Below, piece after piece: positions 19,039 to 28,172 of a stretch of 64,000 bases of DNA. Under the pieces are notes generated by a model. The model made no database searches. It had not been told where the DNA came from and saw only the letters and a list, made by a program, of their open reading frames with translations. Every line of letters begins with the position of its first letter. Position 1 is the stretch's first letter. The position numbers were made by a program, and so were the translations under genes. The DNA comes from Enterobacter cloacae (GTDB lineage Bacteria; Pseudomonadota; Gammaproteobacteria; Enterobacterales; Enterobacteriaceae): positions 124,001-188,000 of the forward strand of contig AP022134.1 in NCBI GenBank assembly GCA_014169315.1, read 5' to 3'.

Positions 19039-20661
19039 TTACCAGCCACGGCATTCGCGGAACAAATCGCGGTCAGGATTATAGACGCTGGTGCTTACGT
19101 CCCACAGCCCCAAAATCGATGAGAACAGGTTGTCGTGGGAATATGATTTTTTCGCCGCATTATTTTCAAGGCAAGACATGTTGATGTGTTTCCCGGCGAT
19201 AAAGCCCGGTGACATCCAGACCTGCATCGGAATATGCGTCTGCTGATCCGGTGCCAGTTTGTACGGCGTGCCGTGCAGATATAGCCCGCTTTCGCCCAAT
19301 GATTCACCATGATCGGACACATAAAGCAGCACGGTGTTGTACTGATCGCTGTAATTTTTTAGCTTTTCAATCATCTCAGCTAATACATAGTCTGTATAAC
19401 GAAGGGTGTTGTCGTAGGTGTTGACCAATTGTTCCTGAGTACAGTTTTCGATATCGCTACGTGCACATTCGGGCATGAAGTGGCGATGCTCAGCCGGATA
19501 ACGCAGGTAATAAGTCGGTCCATGGCTGCCAATGATATGGAAGGCGACAAGCTTATCACCTGGCATTTTGGCGATTTCATCATCAAGGTTTTCCAGCATC
19601 ACCTCGTCATGGCACGTTTTGCCATCGCACAGTTTCGGGTTATCACTAGGCTTAATTTCGACAGTCGGGATGCGGCTACATACGCCTTTACAACCGCCAT
19701 CGTTCTCTTTCCATAACAGCGAGACACCGGTTTTCTGCACGATGTCGAGGAAATTTTCACTGTTAGATGCTTTTTTACTGTCGTACTCGGTGCGATTCAT
19801 ATTCGAGAACATGCACGGAACGGATATTGCGGTAGCGGTACCGCAGGAATGCATATTTTTAAACGAAATAACGCCGCCGGATTTGCTGGTAAAGGCATTG
19901 GTATCACGCGAATAACCGTTCATCGAGAAATTCTGGCTGCGTGCCGTTTCGCCAATCACCAGGAACATCAGCGTGGGTTTTTCGTGAGCGACGACGCGTT
20001 TAGCATCATTCCCCAGCGTCTGGAAAGGCACTTTAGTCGTAAAGTACGTATCCTTAACATACTGGAAAGTGCTGTAAGCGTAGTTCGCCGGGATGATCTC
20101 TTTATTCAATGTCGAGTTATTGCGGCCGACAGAGGCATAATCCTGATAATAAAGTGCGGCAACACCTGCAATCAAACTCAACGATGCCAGCACGGAGAGC
20201 AAACGGTAAGCAATGCCTTTATACCATTTTTCAGGATATTGAATTTTTATTGAAAAAAGGAGGATGGCAGGAAGGATACCGGTAAAGACGAACCATATAA
20301 TAATTGAGCCATTAAGATAGGAATGCGCTTCCTGGGGGTTAGTTTCAATAATGTTTTGAATCATCGTTTGATCAAACATTACTTTATATTTTAGTGTCGA
20401 ATAACTGACCAGTGAGCCAGTGATAAACAGTAAAGCAAAGAAAGGTTTCAGCAGAAAACGAACTGAGAAAGGCATAAAAACAACGTTAAGCGCCGCAACC
20501 AGAACAAAGGGAATAGAAATGACAAAACCAATTTTGACATGCTCTAAATGCGACAAAATCTCGTAAAAATGCAGCAATATTGGCCAGTTAAGTAAAAACG
20601 CAAAGATCATTGCCAGAAGTAAAACCAGCGGAATAACTTTCACCCTGAAAAGTACAGGCAT
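19039..20661 (-). CDS. mcr-9: Phosphoethanolamine-lipid A transferase, MCR-9 family
   Basis: A 540-residue inner-membrane enzyme that adds phosphoethanolamine to lipid A and can reduce colistin binding. Five N-terminal transmembrane helices are followed by a periplasmic sulfatase-like domain with GETARSQNFSMNGYSR (nucleophilic Thr) and LYVSDHGESLGE (zinc site). The start is ATG 20661 (MPVLFRV) with GGAGGTG upstream; the in-frame extension to 20697 lacks a ribosome site. The last codon, Trp, and the TAA stop come from the IS1 end, so the protein is one residue longer than the usual 539. The upstream part keeps the standard pcoS-IS903-mcr-9 order. Confidence 0.95.
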   Translation of the reverse strand: MPVLFRVKVIPLVLLLAMIFAFLLNWPILLHFYEILSHLEHVKIGFVISIPFVLVAALNVVFMPFSVRFLLKPFFALLFITGSLVSYSTLKYKVMFDQTMIQNIIETNPQEAHSYLNGSIIIWFVFTGILPAILLFSIKIQYPEKWYKGIAYRLLSVLASLSLIAGVAALYYQDYASVGRNNSTLNKEIIPANYAYSTFQYVKDTYFTTKVPFQTLGNDAKRVVAHEKPTLMFLVIGETARSQNFSMNGYSRDTNAFTSKSGGVISFKNMHSCGTATAISVPCMFSNMNRTEYDSKKASNSENFLDIVQKTGVSLLWKENDGGCKGVCSRIPTVEIKPSDNPKLCDGKTCHDEVMLENLDDEIAKMPGDKLVAFHIIGSHGPTYYLRYPAEHRHFMPECARSDIENCTQEQLVNTYDNTLRYTDYVLAEMIEKLKNYSDQYNTVLLYVSDHGESLGESGLYLHGTPYKLAPDQQTHIPMQVWMSPGFIAGKHINMSCLENNAAKKSYSHDNLFSSILGLWDVSTSVYNPDRDLFRECRGW

Positions 20662-20793
20662 TAACACCTCCGGAAAATAGTAAACCAGTAAAAACATTGA
20701 TGATAATTACAACAATTCAATCTAATATTATGATTGCCTTATTCGCTGCAAAGCAGAGATTATCATTCTGAAATCTTAGGTTAACCTTAACGA

Positions 20794-21850
20794 GGCTTTG
20801 TTGAATAAATCAGATTTCGGGTAAGTCTCCCCCGTAGCGGGTTGTGTTTTCAGGCAATACGCACGCTTTCAGGCATACCTGCTTTCGTCATTTTGTTCAG
20901 CGCTCGTACCAGGGCCATAGCCTCCGCAACCTGACCATCGTAGTCACGCAGCGTCAGTGAACCCCCGAACAGCTGTTTTACCCGGTACATCGCCGTTTCC
21001 GCTATCGAGCGACGGTTGTAATCTGTTGTCCATTTCCACCGCGCATTACTCCCGGTCATTCGCTGATTAGCCACTGCACGGTTACGGTCTGCATATTCAC
21101 CGGGCCAGTAACCCGCACCTTTTCGGGGAGGGATAAGCGCGCTGATTTTCTTATGCCGCAGTTCATCGTGACATAGCCGGGTATCGTAAGCGCCATCGGC
21201 GGCGGCTGACCTGATTTTCCGGTGGGTTTGCCGGATTAACCCGGGGAAGGCCTCTGAGTCCGTAACGTTGTTCAGCGACAGGTCAGCGCAGATGATTTCA
21301 TGTGTTTTACTGTCAACGGCGAGATGCAGCTTACGCCAGATACGGCGGCGTTCCTGGCCATGCTTTTTGACTTTCCACTCGCCTTCACCGAAGACCTTCA
21401 GCCCGGTGGAATCAATTACCAGGTGTGCGATTTCACCCCGGGTGGGCGTTTTGAAACTGACATTAACCGACTTTGCCCGCCTGCTGACACAGCTGTAATC
21501 CGGGCAGCGTAGCGGAACGTTCATCAGAGAAAAAATGGAATCAATAAAGCCCTGCGCAGCGCGCAGGGTCAGCCTGAATACGCGTTTAATGACCAGCACA
21601 GTCGTGATGGCAAGGTCAGAATAGCGCTGAGGTCTGCCTCGTGAAGAAGGCGCTGCCGACTCATACCAGGCCTGAATAGCTTCATCATCCAGCCAGAAAG
21701 TTATGGAGCCACGGTTGATGAGGGCTTTATTGTAGGTGGGCCAGTTGGTGATTTTGAACTTTTGCTTTGCCACGGAACGGTCTGCGTTGTCGGGAAGATG
21801 CGTGATCTGATCCTTCAACTCAGCAAAAGTTCGATTTATTCAACAAAGCC
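20794..21850 (-). mobile_element. IS903, complete
   Basis: 1057 bp with 18-bp terminal repeats GGCTTTGTTGAATAAATC at both ends. Flanking 9-mers (CCTTAACGA and GCGGTGATG) differ, so no target duplication remains. It lies between mcr-9 and the cut pcoS, as in most mcr-9 plasmids, and may have delivered the mcr-9 segment by an earlier composite transposition. Confidence 0.97.
20850..21773 (-). CDS. tnpA: IS903 transposase
   Basis: A 307-residue IS5-family (IS903 group) DDE transposase, from GTG 21773 (protein AKQKFKITNWPTYNKALI after the start). It carries VIDSTGLKVFGEGEWKV, AAADGAYDTR and the RRSIAETAMYRVKQLFG region with the catalytic Glu. A longer frame from 21818 exists but the GTG gives the family length. 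It is intact. Confidence 0.93.
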   Translation of the reverse strand: MAKQKFKITNWPTYNKALINRGSITFWLDDEAIQAWYESAAPSSRGRPQRYSDLAITTVLVIKRVFRLTLRAAQGFIDSIFSLMNVPLRCPDYSCVSRRAKSVNVSFKTPTRGEIAHLVIDSTGLKVFGEGEWKVKKHGQERRRIWRKLHLAVDSKTHEIICADLSLNNVTDSEAFPGLIRQTHRKIRSAAADGAYDTRLCHDELRHKKISALIPPRKGAGYWPGEYADRNRAVANQRMTGSNARWKWTTDYNRRSIAETAMYRVKQLFGGSLTLRDYDGQVAEAMALVRALNKMTKAGMPESVRIA

Positions 21851-23203
21851 GCGGTGATGCTTACGGTATGGTGGTTATCAAGTTTTATCCTGATTAGCAC
21901 CCTTAATGGCTATTTCGATAATCAGGACCGCGATTTTCTGACAGGTAAACTTCAGCTCACCGAAGAGTTTCTTAAAACAGAGACGTTCCGGAACAAAACG
22001 GATATTAAGTCATTATCAGAAAAAATAAACGATGCGATGGTAGGGCACAATGGTTTATTCATTTCTATAAAAAACATGGAAAATGAAAAAATTGTTGAAC
22101 TCTATGCCAAAAATTCTGTTGTTCCAGCGGTCCTGCTTAATAAGTCGGGTGATATTCTCGACTATATGATCCAGACGGAAGAAAATAACACCGTGTACCG
22201 CAGTATCTCGCGGCGGGTTGCCGTGACGCCGGAACAGGGTAAAAGCAAACATGTCATCATTACGGTTGCCACGGATACTGGGTATCACACCCTGTTTATG
22301 GATAAGCTCAGTACCTGGCTGTTCTGGTTCAATATCGGTCTGGTCTTTATTTCTGTTTTTCTGGGCTGGCTGACCACACGTATTGGTCTGAAACCGCTAC
22401 GGGAAATGACCAGTCTGGCTTCCTCCATGACCGTACACAGCCTGGATCAGCGTCTTAATCCCGATTTGGCTCCGCCGGAAATTTCTGAGACCATGCAGGA
22501 GTTCAATAACATGTTCGATCGCCTGGAGGGGTCATTCCGGAAACTGTCAGATTTCTCGTCTGACATCGCGCATGAGCTGCGCACAGCGGTCAGTAATCTG
22601 ATGATGCAGACGCAGTTTGCACTGGCTAAGGAAAGGGATGTTTCGCATTACCGCGAAATCTTATTCGCTTACCTGGAAGAACTGAAAAGGTTGTCACGAA
22701 TGACCAGTGATATGCTTTTTCTGGCACGTTCAGAGCATGGTCTGCTGCAGCTGGATAAACATGATGTGGATCTGGCCGCCGAACTGAATGAATTACGTGA
22801 GCTGTTCGAGCCTCTGGCAGACGAAACAGGAAAGACAATCACCGTTGAAGGAGAGGGCGTTGTTGCCGGAGACAGCGATATGCTGCGACGTGCTTTCAGT
22901 AACCTGCTTTCCAATGCAATCAAGTATTCTCCCGATAACACCTGTACAGCGATACACCTTGAGCGTGACAGTGACTGTGTGAACGTGATGATTACGAATA
23001 CGATGTCCGGCCAGGTTCCCGCTAATCTGGAACGTTTGTTTGATCGGTTCTATCGAGCTGATTCATCAAGGGTCCACAACACGGAAGGCGCGGGGCTGGG
23101 ATTATCAATTACAAGGTCGATCATTCATGCTCATGGCGGCGAGCTGTCAGCAGAACAGCAGGGGCGGGAAATTGTGTTCAGTGTGCGCCTGTTAATGGAT
23201 TAA
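21851..23203 (+). pseudogene. pcoS: Copper-sensor kinase PcoS, 5' end removed by IS903
   Basis: About 450 codons of the membrane histidine kinase that senses periplasmic copper and phosphorylates PcoR. It keeps the first transmembrane helix from AVMLTVWWLSSF onward, the sensor loop, the second helix near residue 150, HAMP, the H-box and the ATP domain (NAIKYSP, GAGLGLSI). Roughly the first 17 residues are lost at the IS903 end. The H-box reads IAHELRTAVSN, with Ala where Pro is almost universal after His-Glu-Leu-Arg-Thr. No pcoR partner is in the window, so function is doubtful. Confidence 0.92.
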
Positions 23204-23231
23204 TCCCGTTCTTCAGGAGAAACCTGGAAGG

Positions 23232-23245
23232 TGACAAAATTGTCA
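23232..23245. promoter_or_regulatory. Copper box (PcoR/CusR site) upstream of pcoE
   Basis: A perfect palindrome TGACAAAATTGTCA, matching the core of the CusR/PcoR box. It lies between pcoS and pcoE. pcoE is known to have its own copper-inducible promoter, which the chromosomal CusRS can drive. Confidence 0.85.
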
Positions 23246-23420
23246 TCATTCAGTCACGCGATAAACAGAGGCGGTTTTTTATAATCATACATAAATCAGG
23301 AGCAGAGTGATAACGCAATCGCCTGGTTCCTGGAGTGATGAATAACCCGCCCTGAGATCAAATGCTTTCTCTGTTATAAGCCGTTGATTGTTTGGGTATG
23401 AAAACACCGGAGACCCAACC

Positions 23421-23855
23421 ATGAAAAAGATCCTTGTATCATTTGTTGCCATTATGGCTGTCGCTTCATCCGCCATGGCTGCAGAGACAATGAACATGCA
23501 TGACCAGGTAAATAATGCCCAGGCACCCGCCCATCAGATGCAGTCAACCTCTGAAAAAAGCGCTGTTCAGGGAGACAGTATGACAATGATGGATATGAGC
23601 GGACACGATCAGGCTGCAATGTCCCATGAAATGATGCAAAACGGCAACGCTTCTGCCCACCAGGACATGGCGGAGATGCATAAAAAAATGATGAAAGGCA
23701 AACCAGGGGCCACCAACGAATCAGCAACGTCATTTTCAGAAATGAACGAGCATGAAAAAGCCGCTGTTGTGCACGAGAAGGCGAATAATGGTCAGTCTTC
23801 CGTTATTCATCAGCAGCAGGCTGAAAAGCATCGCAGCCAGATCACCCAGAATTAA
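23421..23855 (+). CDS. pcoE: Periplasmic copper-binding protein PcoE
   Basis: A 144-residue secreted protein rich in Met and His. The signal peptide is MKKILVSFVAIMAVASSAMA. Copper-ligand clusters follow (MNMHDQ, MTMMDMSGHD, MSHEMMQN, MHKKMMKGK). It acts as a periplasmic copper sponge. The start at ATG 23421 gives the family length. A copper box lies upstream and a strong terminator downstream, so it forms a single-gene unit. Confidence 0.96.
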   Translation: MKKILVSFVAIMAVASSAMAAETMNMHDQVNNAQAPAHQMQSTSEKSAVQGDSMTMMDMSGHDQAAMSHEMMQNGNASAHQDMAEMHKKMMKGKPGATNESATSFSEMNEHEKAAVVHEKANNGQSSVIHQQQAEKHRSQITQN

Positions 23856-23905
23856 CCCGCAGCTCCACTTGTTAGACCCTCATTTGACGCCGAAGTCACT
23901 GGCTT

Positions 23906-23932
23906 ACGCTCCCGTCCGGGAGCGTTTTTTTT
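23906..23932 (+). terminator. Rho-independent terminator of pcoE
   Basis: A perfect 9-bp stem ACGCTCCCG/CGGGAGCGT with a 2-nt loop, followed by eight T residues, 50 bp after the pcoE stop. Confidence 0.92.
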
Positions 23933-24112
23933 ATTCTTTCATTTATCATTGAGTCTTATGGGAATGGATTTAATCAGTTACTTAATCCCTGCCTCAGCAA
24001 CAAGTCCCGGAAAGAGCAGCTTTATATTCCGGGTTTTTCTGCTCATAACCTCAACGGTGGCGCTTAGGATGTACTTTGTAAGTACCCAGAGTGTGTGTCA
24101 TCAGTACCGGTG

Positions 24113-25228
24113 TTAATGCACCAGCCCATTCCAGCCATGTATACCCATGTAAATCCCAACAGCAGCAATCAGGGCGCTTGAAATATAGGGGGCTCTTCTG
24201 GCGATGGTATTGAAGCCACTCCAGCGTTTGGCGACCTGACGAACGCTGATCGCCGCACCCACTCCAACCGTTACGAGGGTCAATGCCAGGCCGATACTGA
24301 AACAAACAACCAGTGTGGCACCCAGCGTAAGCGCTTTAAGCTGAAGGCAGATCAACAATACAGTTATAGCTGCCGGGCAAGGGATAAGCCCTCCTGTCAG
24401 TCCAAATATCAGGATTTGCCCGTTGGTTACTTCTTTCCCGTCGAAGCGGCGTTTTATGTCATTGGCATGAGCCAGTTCGTGAGCGTCCTGATACTCTTTC
24501 GAATTCACATCCAGCCCATCAAGCTCAGAGTGGTCATGGTCATGGTCGTGTTCAGCGAACGCCACATCATAGTCATGGACATGACCACGATGTCCCAGAG
24601 ACAGACGTACGTTGAAACTGTGAGGCTCAGGGATGGGAGATGTTGACTCCAGATAATCACCATGATCAACAAATTCAAAAGTCTGAGAGATCGTACTGTT
24701 TTCCCGAAGTGTGGTTAATGAGATATCTTCAGAAGCCCATCTTTGGCCACTAAGAGTGCGTAGCCGCCAGTGGGGAAGTTGTCCTTCTTCAAAAATGGAC
24801 AGTTCAACTTTTCCATGGCCAGTATCGATCAACCTTGTTTCGTCATGGTGATGATGTTCATTCTCCTGCATTCCCTCCAGCCAGTTTTTCTCACCGCTCC
24901 AGGTTCGCCAGAACATCCAAAAAGCCGTACCAAGGATGATCACTGAAGAGACCATCTGTAGCCAGGGTTCGGCTGATTCTGCGGTAAATTTATTACTGAT
25001 ATACATCCCTCCAAAAGCAATCAGCCATACGACTGCAGTGTGCGACAATGTTGCCGCGACACCCAGCATCACGGCCTGACGTACGGTGCCTTTTATAGCA
25101 ATGATGAATGCTGCCATCATTGTTTTGGAGTGCCCGGGCTCCAGTCCATGAAGCGCGCCAAGCAGAATGGCGCTGGGGATGAAAAACCATGCGTTGCCTT
25201 GCTGAAGAAGTGTCGTAAATTCGTTCAT
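24113..25228 (-). CDS. rcnA: Nickel/cobalt efflux protein RcnA
   Basis: A NicO-family inner-membrane exporter of Ni(II) and Co(II). About six hydrophobic helices flank a long loop with metal-binding His/Asp runs (ENEHHHHDE, then EHDHDHDHSELDG). The conserved HGLEPGHSKTMMAAFIIA motif is near the N-terminus and GLIPCPAAITVLLI starts the second half. Start chosen is MNEFTTLL at 25228; an ATG three codons upstream (25237) is also possible. At about 371 residues it is longer than the chromosomal RcnA, owing to the loop. It is divergent from rcnR with RcnR boxes between. Confidence 0.93.
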   Translation of the reverse strand: MNEFTTLLQQGNAWFFIPSAILLGALHGLEPGHSKTMMAAFIIAIKGTVRQAVMLGVAATLSHTAVVWLIAFGGMYISNKFTAESAEPWLQMVSSVIILGTAFWMFWRTWSGEKNWLEGMQENEHHHHDETRLIDTGHGKVELSIFEEGQLPHWRLRTLSGQRWASEDISLTTLRENSTISQTFEFVDHGDYLESTSPIPEPHSFNVRLSLGHRGHVHDYDVAFAEHDHDHDHSELDGLDVNSKEYQDAHELAHANDIKRRFDGKEVTNGQILIFGLTGGLIPCPAAITVLLICLQLKALTLGATLVVCFSIGLALTLVTVGVGAAISVRQVAKRWSGFNTIARRAPYISSALIAAVGIYMGIHGWNGLVH

Positions 25229-25265
25229 GAGAATCATTCTTGGTTATTAAGTGTAGGCCGGATTC

Positions 25266-25300
25266 TACTCCCCCCCAGTAAAATATACTACCCCCCAGTA
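25266..25300. promoter_or_regulatory. Two RcnR operator sites
   Basis: TACTCCCCCCCAGTA (25266-25280) and TACTACCCCCCAGTA (25286-25300) match the RcnR consensus TACT-C6/G6-AGTA. RcnR bound here would repress both divergent genes until Ni(II) or Co(II) is present. Confidence 0.92.
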
Positions 25301-25350
25301 GAATAACGCTGGTATAGTTACATAAAATATCCAGGAGAGTGAGAGCCCAC

Positions 25351-25623
25351 ATGTCACATACCATCCGCGATAAACAAAAACTGAAAGCACGTACAAGCAA
25401 GATCCAGGGGCAGGTTGCTGCGCTGAAAAAAATGCTTGATGAACCTCACGAATGTGCCGCTGTACTGCAACAAATAGCCGCCATACGTGGTGCCGTGAAT
25501 GGTTTATTGCGTGAAGTGATTAAAGGACATTTGACTGAACATATTGTTCATGAAAGTGAAGAACAGAAACGAGAAGAAGACCTGGACGTTGTGCTGAAGG
25601 TTCTGGATTCTTACATCAAGTGA
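25351..25623 (+). CDS. rcnR: Ni/Co-responsive repressor RcnR
   Basis: A 90-residue all-helical repressor of the CsoR/RcnR family. It starts [14 protein letters not shown], with the N-terminal His and the Cys ([20 protein letters not shown]) that form the metal site. The upstream in-frame ATG at 25339 lacks proper spacing; CAGGAGAG precedes the region. It controls rcnA from the twin operators upstream. Confidence 0.94.
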   Translation: MSHTIRDKQKLKARTSKIQGQVAALKKMLDEPHECAAVLQQIAAIRGAVNGLLREVIKGHLTEHIVHESEEQKREEDLDVVLKVLDSYIK

Positions 25624-25716
25624 CAGTTTGGCTAAAAGCCCTGAGCATTAATTTATCTAAATAACACGTTATCAAGTGACGGTTTTGGGCTGTTTGTAGC
25701 GGCATAGTGAGTTTGT

Positions 25717-25858
25717 TTAATCAATGAGCTTTAAGATGCCCCCCTTCATGCAAGGCAACGCGTACATTTCTGGTACATCTACTTCCCTTACTTTGCTCAG
25801 GGCAACCCACATTGTTAAAGCCTCTACTCGCTGACCATCAAAATCACCCAACGTCAGA
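25717..25858 (-). pseudogene. IS5-family (IS903-group) transposase 3' remnant
   Basis: A minus-strand frame reads LTLGDFDGQRVEALTMWVAL and ends MKGGILKLID before a stop at 25717. It parallels the C-terminus of the IS903 protein in this window (LTLRDYDGQVAEAMALVRAL), so it is the tail of a related but diverged IS. Only about 46 codons remain and no terminal repeat is seen. Confidence 0.65.
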
Positions 25859-25940
25859 TAATGGAAAAAAATTTTGGATGACATTTTGAAACGTGTCCTC
25901 TGCTGTGAACGTCGAGAGATGCTACGCGAGAAAGGAGATG

Positions 25941-26030
25941 ACCTACTTAGTATCCTGTTAAGTAGGTCTATCTGAAGAAGTAGACAACTTTAAAGTCTTT
26001 TTCATGTTAAAGGAGACAACTTTAATGTCT
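25941..26030 (+). promoter_or_regulatory. Hairpin and twin near-palindromes before the DUF4942 operon
   Basis: A 9-bp inverted repeat ACCTACTTA/TAAGTAGGT lies at 25941-25967. Two near-identical palindromic sites follow: AGACAACTTTAAAGTCT (25982-25998) and AGACAACTTTAATGTCT (26014-26030), 32 bp apart centre to centre, about three helical turns. They lie 60-100 bp upstream of the operon and look like paired operators. Confidence 0.55.
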
Positions 26031-26088
26031 GTGTACACCTACCTTTGCTCAAATCAAAATGTTCTGACATACCAAAATGGAGTGTAAA

Positions 26089-26907
26089 ATGACTCAAAAC
26101 CAGGGTTCTGAGCCAGTACCGGCGAGCCGGACAGGGCAGCTCATCAGCGCCCGGGATATGGCCATGCAGAAATTCGAAGAAGGGATGCGGTTAATCTCGG
26201 AAGCGTCGGAACTGTGCGGTCTCTCTCTCTTCACCAGCAGAATTATGCAGCCCAACGCATTTGGTCTTCCGTCGTCACTGGATCGCACCATCGAGGAGGG
26301 GCGTAAGGAAATTGACCGTAAAACGTGGAAAAGGCTCTTTGAAGAAACAGGTATGGACCGGTACTGGAACCATAAGCAAAAAGAAGCCTTTAACGAATCC
26401 CTTCGTACGGATCCGCCCGTCGCTTCCCTGGAGATTGTTAAGGGAACATTACAGCATGCACTGGCTAACAGACGAGACACCCTTGCAGAAGGTTTCGTTG
26501 ATGTTCTCAACAAGCTTGACCGAAGTTTCAAAAGCAATGCCAGGCAATATACAATGCCAAAAAAGCTTGTTCTTCGGGGGATTTTTCCTGGTGTGAACGT
26601 GCTGAGGTACAACGGTTTCTCGCAGGACAATCACTTTTGTTTACGCGACTTTGAGAATATTGTATGCATCTGTTCTGATACTCCAACACCTGCAACCGGC
26701 GGTGGGCTGAGTATGGTCGACAGGCTGACGGCCATGAGAAATACAGAATTCACAGGCGAGTTCAGTGATGAGAATGGCTGGCGGTGTCGCCTGTTTGAGA
26801 ATGGAAACGTTCATATTTGCATCGACAGTATCTCGCTTCTGAATGCTCTGAACGATCTTATCAGCATATATTTTGCAAACCAGCTTCCGGCCGCAGGAAA
26901 AAAATGA
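26089..26907 (+). CDS. DUF4942-like plasmid protein
   Basis: A 272-residue protein from MTQNQGSEPV (an ATG four codons earlier at 26077 is possible). It resembles the plasmid and phage DUF4942 family, of unknown biochemical role: the central part has FSQDNHFCLRDFENIVCI and a compact C-terminus. There is no signal peptide or membrane helix. Its stop overlaps the next ATG by 4 bp (ATGA), so the two genes form a translationally coupled operon. Family name from recall, moderate certainty. Confidence 0.65.
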   Translation: MTQNQGSEPVPASRTGQLISARDMAMQKFEEGMRLISEASELCGLSLFTSRIMQPNAFGLPSSLDRTIEEGRKEIDRKTWKRLFEETGMDRYWNHKQKEAFNESLRTDPPVASLEIVKGTLQHALANRRDTLAEGFVDVLNKLDRSFKSNARQYTMPKKLVLRGIFPGVNVLRYNGFSQDNHFCLRDFENIVCICSDTPTPATGGGLSMVDRLTAMRNTEFTGEFSDENGWRCRLFENGNVHICIDSISLLNALNDLISIYFANQLPAAGKK

Positions 26908-28109
26908 TGATTGAAAATGATAAAGAAAAAAGCCTGAACGATGCTACCCCGCCAGAGGTGCAGAATGACATCCGCAGCGAATCCACTGAAAAATCAAAGG
27001 AAATGGGTCGTTCAAGGTACTCATCTATCGCGATGATCGATTACTTCAATGCAATCGAACGTCTGTGCAAAGAGAAAGAAATTAACCCGGAAAATATCGA
27101 TCTGAGCTTCAAAGTTCACTGGCTCAGAAACGCTGTTGGCGGCTCGTTTGCAAGGTCACAGGAGATGTTCGCGGAGTACCAGAAGTATGTTAAAGAGGTT
27201 CCTGAAGAGGCCCGTTACCTGGATATACCCGATGAGGTAAAGGTTGCACTCGGCGATATTATCTCGTACATCACCTGGCACTACCGTAGAAGCTATACCG
27301 CAATACAGAATGATAGTGTTAAAAAAGCTGAAGCACGTAGCATGCAGCTGGAGGAGGAGGTAACGCAGCTGTTACAGCGGCTTGAGCAAAGCGCTACCGA
27401 TATGGATGAGCTGAAACTTGAGAATCAGGCACTACAGGGTCGATTAGAGATCCGGGACAGTACCGTCAAGGAGTTAGAAACAAGGCTGAATGTTGCCGAA
27501 GCAGAACTCGAAACCTGCCATCACCAGTTAGATAGCACACGGCATGAATTGAGCCTCGCACAGCAGTCAAATGACTCACTCTCCCAGCAACTGGCTGAAC
27601 GTAAAACAGAGATCGCTGGTCACCTTGAATATCAAAAAAAGCTGAACGAAGAGATCAACACGCAGCGTTCTGATAACGCCGGTCTTTCCAGACAATGCGA
27701 CCAGTTAAGTCAGACTGTGTCAGATACAAAGGCAGAGAGGGACAGGTTTGAACAGGAATTGATTGCTGCACAGAACCTTTGTACTGAGCTGAAAAGTGCA
27801 CTGTCCGGGAAAGAGGGTGACCTGGTGGCGGTGAATGCCGAGCTTACTGAACTCCATAAACTAAACGAGTCGCTGAGCGCCGACCTGAATAAAGTAACTT
27901 TGGTCAGCCAGGGCTATGAAGCGGAAGTGGCTGAACAAAGCAATGAACTCAAAACGCTCCAGGCCAAAGTAATGAAGCTGGAAGCTACCCTGGAGGCGGA
28001 GAAAACAATCTCAGAATCCCTGAAAGGCACCATTGATACATTAACTGGTGCAATGGCAGGGGGAGGTACTGGAAAGTCAAAACAGCCGCGTAGCAGAAAA
28101 ACATCATGA
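26904..28109 (+). CDS. Long coiled-coil plasmid protein (KfrA-like architecture)
   Basis: A 401-residue protein. Residues 1-110 form a globular helical domain (SSIAMIDYFNAIERLCKEKE); residues about 140-385 are almost uninterrupted heptad repeats rich in Gln, Glu, Leu (for example LEEEVTQLLQRLEQS). The tail is basic (GKSKQPRSRKTS). KfrA-type plasmid proteins have a DNA-binding head and such a tail, but no clear helix-turn-helix is visible here, so the comparison is architectural. It overlaps the upstream gene by 4 bp. A structural or segregation role is possible. Confidence 0.7.
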   Translation: MMIENDKEKSLNDATPPEVQNDIRSESTEKSKEMGRSRYSSIAMIDYFNAIERLCKEKEINPENIDLSFKVHWLRNAVGGSFARSQEMFAEYQKYVKEVPEEARYLDIPDEVKVALGDIISYITWHYRRSYTAIQNDSVKKAEARSMQLEEEVTQLLQRLEQSATDMDELKLENQALQGRLEIRDSTVKELETRLNVAEAELETCHHQLDSTRHELSLAQQSNDSLSQQLAERKTEIAGHLEYQKKLNEEINTQRSDNAGLSRQCDQLSQTVSDTKAERDRFEQELIAAQNLCTELKSALSGKEGDLVAVNAELTELHKLNESLSADLNKVTLVSQGYEAEVAEQSNELKTLQAKVMKLEATLEAEKTISESLKGTIDTLTGAMAGGGTGKSKQPRSRKTS

Positions 28110-28172
28110 TAAATGAAGCCAGGTTGATACACTTCTCTGCATCCCCTGGCACATAAGAACTTCTGCGGACAT

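Larger units (their letters stand above)
18276..19043 (+). mobile_element. IS1, complete
   Basis: Exactly 768 bp, from GGTGATGCTGCCAACTTACT to GGAGTCATTACC, so an intact IS1. Its 9-bp flanks (GTCATATTC on the left, AGCCACGGC on the right) differ, so the element caused or sits at an adjacent deletion. This joins the cut IS3000-like element to the very end of mcr-9 and explains the loss of wbuC and the qseCB-like genes often found there. Confidence 0.97.

Noticed and set aside
18267..19052. Target duplication around IS1
   Set aside because: The two 9-bp flanks (GTCATATTC and AGCCACGGC) do not match.
20785..21859. Target duplication around IS903
   Set aside because: The 9-bp flanks (CCTTAACGA and GCGGTGATG) do not match.
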